Assembly: GCF_014805685.1 (NCBI RefSeq)
Contig: NC_060887.1
Location: 9,149,463 to 9,213,462 of the forward strand
Reading direction: 5' to 3'
DNA: 64,000 nucleotides
Source of the DNA: Silurus meridionalis
Taxonomy: Eukaryota > Chordata > Actinopteri > Siluriformes > Siluridae
Each line of letters starts with the position of its first letter. Position 1 is the first letter of the stretch. The translations under genes were made by a program, and so were the position numbers. Of the stretch, positions 54,863-64,000 are shown one piece after another. The notes below the pieces were generated by a model. That model was given only the letters and a program-made list of their open reading frames with translations, was not told the DNA's origin and ran no database searches.

Positions 54863-55790
54863 TGGATGATGTGGAGATGGTGAAGCAGGACGTGGAGAGG
54901 ATTAGTAAAGAGGAAGTGAGAGAAGCAATTAAGAGGATAAACTGTGGAAAGTTGGTTGGACCAGATGACGTACCAGTAGAAGCATGCAGATGTTTAGATG
55001 AGAGGGCAGTGGAGTTTTTAACAAGATTTTTTTAACAAAATTCTGGAAGGTGGGAGGATGCCTGAGGATTGGAGAAGGTGTGGGCTGGTACCAAATTTAT
55101 AAAAATAAGGCACATGTGCAGACCTGCAGTAACTACAGGGGAATAAAGTTGACAGAAATCTTCATGGACTATTATGTTTTTGGATCATATTGTGATTTGT
55201 CACGATAGTAGGGAGCAGGTTAAGAAGTCAGTAGAAGGTGGAGAAGTTTAAGTACCTGGGGTCAACAGTGCAAAGTAATGGAGACTGTGTTAGAGAAGTA
55301 AAAAAAACAGATGCAGGCAGGGTGGAGTGGGTGGAGAAAAGTGATAGCAGGAGTGATTTGTGATAGAAAAGTATCTGTGAGAGTGAAAGGGAAAGTTTAT
55401 AGGACTGTGGTGAGACCTGCATTGTTGTATGGTTTTTGGGACAGTGGCCAAAAAGACAGGATGTGGAGCTGGAGGTGGCAGAGCTGAAGATGCTGAGATT
55501 TTCATTGGGAGTGACGATGATGGACAGGATTAGAAACAAGTTTATTAAAGAAAAAGCGCATGCAGGGCATTTTGTAGACAAAATGTGAGAGGCACGATTT
55601 AGATGGTTTGGACATGTACAGAGGAGAGACATGGGGTATATCTCTTAGAGAATGCCGAGGATGGAGCCGCCAGGAAGGAGGAAAAGAGGAAGGCCAAGAA
55701 GGAGGTTTATGGATGTGGTGAGGGAAGTAACATGGAGATGGAGACGGATGATCAATCTCAATTCGGGAACAAACGGAAGAAGAAGATACA
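53975..55790 (+). pseudogene. RTE-like LINE, 5'-truncated and internally deleted
   Basis: Starts within the endonuclease ([20 protein letters not shown], about 53988), then the WWWNEEVQES region (about 54463), an Arg-Glu dipeptide run from a (GA)n tract at 54811-54858, the RT opening EEVREAIKRINCGK (about 54910), a large gap in the RT core, and the C-terminus from GKVYRTVVRPALLYG (about 55390) to MDVVREV (about 55715). The catalytic box near 55173 reads F-L-D-H, so the second Asp is His. The 3' end merges into GAAGAAGAAG and a CA/TA microsatellite. Confidence 0.8.
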
Positions 55791-55799
55791 TATATATAG

Positions 55800-56429
<630 letters not shown>

Positions 56430-56880
56430 TTTACAAGGTGGTATCAAAAGGTTTTCTAGACTACCTCCGTTTACAGAAAAGTACTACGTTTGCACACTAT
56501 CAGTCCCTTTGTACAGCAATACAGTGCTCCCAGCCATGTCCACCTTCTGCGATTCTTGTCTCTGCAATGATGTCAAAATGATAACCTTTGAGCTGGATCT
56601 TCATGTTTGTGAAGAGGGTGAAGTCCAACCAAGTATAAATGATTTCGGTATATTTTGGGGTTTTGAGCTTGTTGAAAGTCTTCTTGATCTTGTCATCTTC
56701 TTGATGTTCTTTCGCTCTTGAAGTGCGCATGCCACTCAGAACTCCTCGAAAGACTCATTGCAGCATCCCAAAATGTCAAACGTATGCTATGTAAAACATT
56801 TCTGTGCCTATTTCATGCAGAATTTCTTTTTTGTTCTAACTTGCTGTCCATCATGAAATAAAGTATATTTATAACACACA
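56430..56880 (-). mobile_element. mariner remnant, internally deleted
   Basis: On minus it opens MMDSKLEQ at about 56856, the same start as the copy at 7176, skips the catalytic core, then gives WLDFTLFTNMKIQLKG and HCIAVQ at the C-terminus. The right end (GGTGGTATCAAAAGG on plus at 56437) is the likely terminal repeat. About 450 bp of a 1.3-kb family. Confidence 0.7.
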
Positions 56881-56889
56881 TATATATAC

Positions 56890-58617
56890 ATGTTGTCTTT
56901 TGAAATAAAAATTGCCTTTCTTACTCTTGCCTTACTTTAACAACAAGGACATTTTCTTTTGAAAGCCGGAACCACCTCCTCCACAAGAGACCAGGTCTCC
57001 ACCCTTTCTTTAAGACAGCTACCCTATACACCCTTTTCCAGAAGAGGACCATGGCCTTGAATATGAGGTGCTGATATTCATCCCAGCCACTTCCTTCTTA
57101 GTTAACTGTTCAAGTGTATGTCAGAGGGCTTCTCTACATGATGCCAAGAAAACAACTGCCAATTATCCTCGGTAAATAATACGTTTGTTGCGTCTAATTC
57201 ACCATACTGATCACCTCTTAATCTGCGGTCGAGTTAAACATGCTCCTGAGGAACCAGTGACCTCTTTTCCTGCCCCTCTCCTTTCCTTGGATCTGCCCCA
57301 TCCTATCTTGAACCAGTAGGGGAGATAAGACACAACCTTGACAGAGTTCAACATCACCATAATGTTTTAGACTTAACACAAAGAATTAGGATTAAACCCT
57401 CAATGCCCTTGTGCAGAAACTGGCATGCAAACCAAGATACCGCTCACTTCTGCAGAATTTGCTACATCAAATGTTGAGGCAAAAAATCTCTTTAAAAGGC
57501 TGGTAGCAGTTTATTTTGTGCAATAGTAGCACATAATTTAATAATTATCTATCTCTATATGTAAAGTTATAAAACTTGATAAAAACATCTACATATAATT
57601 TAATAGATGTAAGTTAAATTTTACCGTATACTCCTGCTTATTAAGGAACGAAAAACATTAAATACATGTAAAATTCATGATTGCATCATTTAACCATAAC
57701 CACAAATGGGTTGTTTTATGCGTCCATTACAGATCTTTTACTTCCCCATCTCAAATATTTTCAGGATGGCTTCAAATAACATGAATCATGCAGATCTTGG
57801 TTAAATTAAAATAGATCTTGATTTACACAAGATTTGAACTACTTTTAAATTTACTTGGTTATATTTACAATTGTACATCGTATAAATATATACATTTCAA
57901 ACAATTTTTTAGAATGATGAGTGCATAAATATGCCTAAATTACTCCTAATTATTTATTGCCATTTATGAAGGAGCACAAAGCCAAAATAAAAACACTTTT
58001 TTCAGTGTGAACATTAGAGGTACTGAATGGCAGGTGAAAAACAAAATCTTTTGGTTGCTCTGCTGTAATCAATAAAATACATGTACCTAAGAATGATAGG
58101 CTACCCAGCTCAAATACAGTATAGAGAATAAAAGCAACATGTTTCTCATGATACTTCTGAAAACCTTCATGATCACTTCTGATGTGAGTATTTTGAATCC
58201 CTAACCTTTTGTTTATTATCTACCTTTTTCTTATCTACTTTTTCTCTGTCTTATCACAGACTTAGGACAGATATCAAAAAGTACTAAGTAGACACCCCAG
58301 TTCATAACTCCATTTGGAAAAAAGCAAAATGCAGAAGAAGGTTAATGGATCACAAACAGTTGTAGGAATGCTGTGGTATCTGGCACCAAGATGTTAGCAG
58401 CAGGTCCTTTACGTTGGGAGGTGGAGCCTTCATGGTTTGGGCCTTTCGGAGATCTGGGGAATTTGGAAGCAAAGTCAACACATTGATCTGTTTTTTCCAT
58501 TTTCAAACAATTCCTTAACAATTACGAAAGTGTGATGCTGAGCACTCTCTTTACGAAATACCATTGCTATGAAAGGGTTTACTGGGTCTCCCTGAGCATC
58601 ACACTGCATTACACATA
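56890..58617. other. Intergenic with LINE-tail-like pieces
   Basis: 57230-57300 (AAACATGCTCCTGAGGAACC ...) resembles 60190-60245, so both are likely pieces of one retroelement 3' UTR. 58310-58480 reads like a weak Tc1 C-terminal region. No gene seen. Confidence 0.4.
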
Positions 58618-59386
58618 CAGTATCTCACAAAACTCAATACTTGGATATATTTTAGGGTAGTCAAATAGCAGTATAGATTTACTGTCCTCTGAAAATAAAC
58701 TCAACATACAGCCATTATTGTCAAAATAGCTGCCAACAAAAGTGAGTACACCCTAAGGGATTAGCAGTGAACAGCTGTACATCACTTAACCATGGTAAGC
58801 CACACGTCCTATTCATCATGGTGTTTTTGTCTGCTTGACAGGACTATACAAATTAGTTTATCTTGTATTAAAGCAGTTAAAATTTGGTCCTTTGAGTACA
58901 ATTTTCTTATACTGACCACTGGTTGTTCAGCATGACACTTCATGGCAAAGAACTCTGAGGATTTAAGGATTAGAATTGTTGCTCTCCACAAAGATGGTCA
59001 ATGGTATAAGAAGATCGGTAACACCCTGTAACTGAGTTACAGTACAGTGGGCAGGTTTTCCAAGACGGGGTTCACTAGGAAGAGGGTTCACAAGGGCCAA
59101 TAAAAGAACTTGAGTCCTCGTTTTGTGCTTCGGGTGCAGAAGCTGGCTCTAAAAACAGACGAATACTGCCAGAATTGCTTTAGAGTTTGCAGGAGCTGAA
59201 GGTCAAGAAACAGGTTCGGACACAGTTTTGACATGAGATTGTACTCAATTTTTTTGCCAGTTATTATCTATACTGCTATACAAACTGCACATTGAGTACT
59301 TATCCAAGTTTCCTTCCTTGAGAAGGGGACAATACTGTAGTTGCTGAAATGTGATGTGGGGTGTACTCACTTTTGTGAGATTACTG
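58618..59386 (+). mobile_element. Tc1-like element, shortened (769 bp)
   Basis: Ends CAGTATCTCACAAAA and TTTTGTGAGATTACTG are inverted partners, with TA on the left. The remaining frame starts MAKNSEDLRIRIVALHKDG at 58942 and continues KKIGNTL, STVGRF, the first helix-turn-helix of a Tc1 transposase. The DDE domain is missing. Confidence 0.75.
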
Positions 59387-59404
59387 TCTGGGTGTTTGAG
59401 TAAG

Positions 59405-59805
59405 TGCATAAATAAACTTTAGGTAGTCCAGAATTCAGCAGCAAGAGTCCTTACTAGATGTAGAAAATATGACCACATGACCCCTATTTTAATCAGTCTA
59501 CACTGCTCCGCATTAAATATTGCATTGATTCATATAAAGCACTGAATGGTTGCAGTATCTAAGTGAACTGTACCATTATGATCCCCCATGCCTACTTAGA
59601 TCAAAAGGTGCAGGCTATTTGTTGGCACCTCAAATAATGAAAACTACAGCAGGGGTCAGATCTTTCTCTCCTAAAGCCCCACAGTATTGCAACAGCCTTC
59701 CAATTATTGTTCGGGACTCAGACACAGTCTCAGTGTTCAAGTCGAGGCAGAAAATGTTATTTATTTATTTATATTATTTATTTAGTCAAGCCTTTTATCT
59801 GTAGT
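59405..59805 (+). pseudogene. L2-like LINE C-terminal remnant
   Basis: Readings VQNSAARVLTR-like (about 59428), YKALNG (about 59535), LSELYHYDPPCLLRSKGAGY (59556 on) and RSFSPKAPQYCNSLPIIVRD (59660 on) follow the usual order of a LINE ORF2 C-terminus. Followed by a T/A-rich tail and a UTR-like part to about 60390. Confidence 0.65.
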
Positions 59806-60109
59806 TTTTTTAGGTAAAGGAGCAGATCTGGAGGGATCATGGATATAGAGTGTTCAGTGAACTGGGATATTTGTATGCTGTCGTCCTCTTACTCCCACGT
59901 GTTCACTCATGTTTGTTGATGGTGGTGTGGTGGCGTCTCTTATCCCAGAGAGAGAGCGATCCCTCTTGTCTGTGTTATCTTCTGCCTCTCCATTTTAGTT
60001 ATGCTGCCATAGCGAGTCTTGCCAGAGTCCCCAGCTGTACAGTATCCTTAACTTTTATACAACAATAAGGATACTTAATAATCCATATATTTTCCTCTGT
60101 CACCATCTT

Positions 60110-60112
<3 letters not shown>

Positions 60113-60187
<75 letters not shown>
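60113..60187. repeat. (TC)n microsatellite
   Basis: About 36 uninterrupted TC units. Confidence 0.95.
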
Positions 60188-60190
<3 letters not shown>

Positions 60191-60394
60191 TGAGATAAAC
60201 ATGCTCCTGAGGTACCAGTGACCACTGTTCCTGTCCCTCTCCTCAGATCTACCCTCTTTGTTCCTGGCCTGCCTCTACATGGTGTTTTCTTTGATTGGAG
60301 GCCACTCTGTGCAGCTGGGGATTGTTTTACATCAACGACCTGGAAATCCATAAAAACTGAGAAGTACCCCAGGTGCTTTGAGGGTGGCTTTGGA

Positions 60395-60700
60395 CAGTAC
60401 TTAATGTTGACAGTCTGCTTCAATGACTCAGGACTACAGTTTTTATTTGATTACCATCAATGCACACCAAAGCCAAAACAACAAGATGGAGATGGGTTCC
60501 CTCTTGAGTCTCAAGGTTTCTTCCTTATGCCATCTCAGAGAGTTTTTCCTTGCTGCATTCACCACCAGCTTGCTCATTAGGGCAAATAGATGACACATTT
60601 TAATTTATAAAGAACAAGAATCTCATTCATTATTTCTTACCACATTATTTGTTTAAAACTGCTTTGAGACAAAAAAAAGCTATACAAATAAAAATGAATT
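60395..60700 (+). repeat. Dispersed retroelement-tail repeat, copy 3
   Basis: Shares GACTCAGGACTACAG, TCTCAAGGTTTCTTCCTTAT and AACTGCTTTGAGAC with the copies at 51000 and 31822 and ends AATGAATTGAATTGAA, a typical retroelement tail. Here it follows directly on the LINE remnant, which hints that it is that LINE's 3' UTR. Confidence 0.6.
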
Positions 60701-61046
60701 GAATTGAAATTTTCCTGCTTGCCTGATTTCATCTGCCTCATAGAAAACCACATAGAGACTCACCCCGGATGTGGTTGTGTGCAGCAAGCTGAACAGAAAG
60801 GAAAGCTGATTCAGGGGGAATTGGGAAGAATGCTGGAGTACCAGAGAAGTCACAGATTTCTGCCAAAACAGATGCTCATGTTCAAAAAGGACTTTACAGT
60901 TCTGTGTTTTAGCTCTAGGTTAAAATGTTCACATTTTTCTAAATAAAACAAATTAAAAAAAAGTATAACAGAAAAAGTAGCAAAAGTGGTAGCAAAATTT
61001 GCTAAGAGGCAAAATAAACCTTATAGTGAAACAGTTGTGGATGACA

Positions 61047-62730
61047 AATGTGCTATGCTAAGAAGTAGTGTATCATTAGACCACAATTTTGGCAAGCATG
61101 CAGTAAGCTAGAAGTTTGGTGCATATAATGTGAATTATTCAGCTAGCATGATCATATTTGTCATTTCTCTCAAATTGTTTTGACAGCTTTGACAGTAATT
61201 TTCTGCAGCTTATTAGTGATTATCTTTTATATTTTAATCAGTCTTTAAGTTTTTTAGAGTTGAAAGCATCAAAGGCAGGTATGATATTATAATAGTGTTT
61301 TTTAATTGCATCAGTTACAGCTAGTATAAGGTAATAATCATTTAATGGTTGTTGCTATATGTTTTTACCATGTTGCTTTTTGCCATTGTAATTAGCATTA
61401 TTAATAAGCAGGTAATAAAGTGAGTGTTTGATTATGAATATTATTTGGTTAGAAGATCAGCACTGGCATAGAATTTGCTCAGGACTTACAATAATATCTA
61501 ACCAGTATAAAAATGATTCATTTAAGAAATTCATACACTGTCCCTGTTGAACCAGTTGGACACTTCTTTAGATTTTTTCCAAAAGACAATCACAATTATT
61601 TTTACAATCACAAGAGCAAGATACCATGCTCTTATATTCTCTGTAATATTAACAGATAGTCTTAAAGATAGTGTAGATGAGGATTATTGGACACTTCTTT
61701 TCACCTCAGCCAGGACTTTGGTGGGAGTGCACTAGACCGACTATGTAATGTGGGGAATTCCATCACTGACTTTTGGCAAACACATACTTGATACACATAT
61801 GATTTATATTAAATATAAAAAACATGATTTTTTTTTCAGTAGACAAAAATGTTCTATAACACAATGCTGTGATCTTACAACCCTTAACATATAAAGTGTA
61901 TATCAAGTTATCTGGATGAATAAGTTATGTATGTGAATGTATGTGCATTCAAAGCTTTCTTTTGGCAAGCTGCTCAATTACCCAGGTAATTTCATTCTAT
62001 TTTTGATTTGACAGATGTCTTTTGGCAATTGACCCTTTTCTATTTGAAACATGGCTTTCAGTTTTTATAAATTTCTTTATAAAGTTCTTATAAATTGTGA
62101 TTGTGATTGTCTTGTGAAAATCTTATAAATGAATGTTTTTCAACCTGGTGAAATATTATTGTCCTAGTTCATATGTATAAGTCCTCCACTTCCGATTGGG
62201 CCTTGTGACTCCACCAAAGCATGGATTATTTTCCCTACAGCAAGGACTGTTCCATGGCATTTCATACTTAAATATATTAAGACTCTATTCAAGATAAACC
62301 AGATATTCACAATATTCCATTGGCCTATGTTAAAGCAGATAAGCTTTGTAAAGTGAAGCAAAGAATGTAGTGTGCAAGCAAATGTGGAGCCAGTTGTAAT
62401 CTTCTAACATTACAATGGCGAAAAGCAAAAATATATTAAACACATCAACCAAGTGTAACTGATTGCAATTAAAAACAATTGCCTTTAATACTTTCGACTC
62501 TAGATTCTAATACAATCCTTAACATATAAATATAAAATATTCCAAATGGTTACTAATAAACTGCATAAAACAACTTTCCATATATGTAAAAAGACCAAGC
62601 TATCAAGATATTTTGAGCCAAATGACAAATTCTTCCAGGCTAGCTAAATAATTCACATTATATGCACCAAACCTCTGCTAGTTTGCCAAAACTGTTGACT
62701 AGTGTTACACTACTTTTTGGCATGGCACAT
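61047..62730. mobile_element. Non-autonomous element with long terminal inverted repeats (about 1.7 kb)
   Basis: The left arm (61047 to about 61175) and the right arm (about 62605 to 62730) are inverted copies: for example TTTGGTGCATATAATGTGAA at 61113 pairs with its reverse complement at about 62654-62673, and AAGTAGTGTA at 61061 with TACACTACTT at 62706. Identity over about 125 bp is roughly 75-80% by eye. The interior is AT-rich with no coding frame. The superfamily is not clear. Confidence 0.7.
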
Positions 62731-62737
62731 ATTTTTC

Positions 62738-62802
62738 GTTTTTAGATTATCTCTGCCACATAGCAAAGTTGTAGTAAGAGAAAGCAGAGATAATCTAAAA
62801 AC
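62738..62802. other. Perfect 19-bp hairpin
   Basis: GTTTTTAGATTATCTCTGC (62738-62756) and GCAGAGATAATCTAAAAAC (62784-62802) are exact reverse complements with a 27-bp loop. It lies just outside the right arm of the long-inverted-repeat element. Confidence 0.85.
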
Positions 62803-62809
62803 TCTTCTT

Positions 62810-63464
62810 TTTGATTCCTCATTTGTTTACTTTTAAAGTCTGATCATTTGAAACAAAATGTATTAGACACATTAGTATTCTGTACTTTAAAACCTTTTTT
62901 ATAACTTTTTTTTTTTTTTACTTTTATATGTTTGTGATAATGATAGTGTTATTGTTACATTTTATCAGCAATTTGTACCTCTTCTCTTTCCCCCACCATT
63001 TTACAATCATTACACGCTGCATCCTGTCTGGATCCTCCAGAAAGTTAAACATGACTCTCTAAAGATCATAAAGTTGCTGAACAAAAGCTTAGTTGAGAAA
63101 AAAAAAAAAAAAAAGTTTCTTTTTGGCTCTGGAGCTTAAAAAATAAGTTCAGCCAAGTTAAACACTGACTAGACAGAGACATTTTGTTCGCTGCTTATTT
63201 TGGAATCTAGGCAAATAATACACTGCATAAATATCCAAAAGCAGTATGCTATTAAAAAAACATGATTGCATAAAGTTAAGATTTTTAGTAATTAAACATT
63301 AAGTGTAACCATTTCTGTGACATTTGTTTTATTATAATTTATTTATAAAGGTATATTACATACAAAAGGGAAGAATTGAATGCATAAGTTGAGGGGCTTA
63401 GTGAATTCAGGTTGCTCTCTCAAAAGGGAAACATTTTATTTAATGAGCTGATTTACACTGGTGA
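62810..63464. other. Intergenic, no recognised feature
   Basis: AT-rich with poly-T (62905-62918) and poly-A (63099-63113) runs. Confidence 0.5.
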
Positions 63465-63610
63465 GGTATAACTTTATGGCTAATGATCATGACCACCTGC
63501 CCAATATTGTGTTGTGTCCCCGTTTGCTGACAAAACAGTCCTGACCTTTCCTGACAGTCATCTAACCATCACAATTTGGCCTTTGACAAATTCGCTCAAA
63601 AACTTCTTCT
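63465..63610. repeat. Transposon-end-like remnant
   Basis: GGCTAATGATCATGACCACC and the following CCCCGTTTGCTGACAAAAC are wording seen at the ends of a common fish Tc1-type element. No partner end lies in the window. Confidence 0.35.
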
Positions 63611-63654
63611 AACACACACAGTACAGTATATTCAGAATATAAAGTAGGTTTACT

Positions 63655-63900
63655 GGTTGGCGCTATTTCGTGTTATGTTTATCTGTTACACACTGTCTTG
63701 TGTTGTCTGTCTGCACTATTTTTCGTCTGCACTGTTTGCATTAGGTTGCACGCGATGCACTTTATGTAGCTTTTTGTTGTGTGCTGTAACTCTATGTTGT
63801 TTAGTGTAGCACCAGGGTTCTGGAGAAATGTTGTCTCATTTTCACTGTGTACTGTGTACCACTGTGTATGGTAGAAATGACAATAAAAGCCCCTTGATTT
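63655..63900 (+). repeat. Dispersed LINE-tail-like repeat, copy B
   Basis: The last 105 bp match the minus strand of 14864-14945. It ends GTAGAAATGACAATAAAAGC, a typical retroelement 3' end. Confidence 0.6.
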
Positions 63901-64000
63901 GACATTTGAGGATAAAATGTTCACTTGCTGCCTAATATATCACACCAAATAACAGATGCCATGATGAAGAGATAATCAGTGTTATTCACTCACCGGTCAT

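Noticed and set aside
60100..60423. Minus-strand frame with a long Arg-Glu repeat
   Set aside because: Translation of the (TC)n microsatellite; unlike the LINE case there is no surrounding protein homology.

Overview
The window reads as a teleost fish nuclear genome: intron-containing genes, short (about 86 bp) introns, no operons, and a very heavy load of fish-type transposable elements (Tc1/mariner, pogo, hAT, DIRS, RTE-like and L2-like LINEs, a tRNA-derived SINE) plus many long microsatellites. A catfish-like genome is a guess from the repeat style; the species cannot be fixed from the sequence alone.

Genes. Three protein-coding genes are well supported, all on the minus strand. (1) 1-3161: the N-terminal part (1053 codons) of a large C2H2/C2HC zinc-finger protein that runs off the left edge, with two 5' exons separated by an 86-bp intron and a short upstream ORF that crosses that splice. 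(2) 18793-20604: a complete 603-residue C2H2 zinc-finger protein in one coding exon. (3) 49546-50697: a complete 383-residue rhodopsin-class GPCR resembling the chemerin receptor (CMKLR1 type), with a 5' UTR exon and a CRE/CCAAT promoter about 1.5 kb upstream. A fourth, unidentified gene may have its promoter and two exons at about 15.1-16.4 kb. A cluster of NRF1-like motifs at 32.6-33.04 kb may mark another promoter.

Layout. 1-3.4 kb zinc-finger gene 1; 3.4-9.7 kb Tc1 and mariner remnants and a SINE with a 21-bp target duplication; 10-13.3 kb a near full-length, dead RTE-like LINE carrying a nested hAT MITE with a perfect 8-bp target duplication; 14.8-17 kb candidate promoter/exons and a palindromic MITE; 17.8-20.7 kb zinc-finger gene 2; 21-25 kb LINE pieces and a complete-ended Tc1 element; 27.4-28.4 kb a pogo-like element with a GC-rich interior; 29.4-30.6 kb another LINE; 34.5-41.9 kb two DIRS retrotransposon remnants facing each other around a hAT transposase remnant; 42-47.6 kb SINE, Tc1 and LINE pieces; 49.5-52.4 kb the GPCR gene; 52.8-56.9 kb LINE and mariner remnants between very long TA/CA microsatellites; 58.6-63.9 kb a Tc1-like copy, LINE tails and a 1.7-kb long-inverted-repeat element.

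The most interesting theme is an RTE-like LINE family present as at least six pieces, together with a tRNA-Glu-derived SINE whose body matches the LINE 5' end and whose tail matches the LINE 3' end, and an intermediate form in which the two LINE ends are joined after loss of the middle. No RNA gene, CRISPR array or viral genome was recognised. All coordinates of repeat edges are estimates by eye unless a target duplication or terminal repeat is cited.
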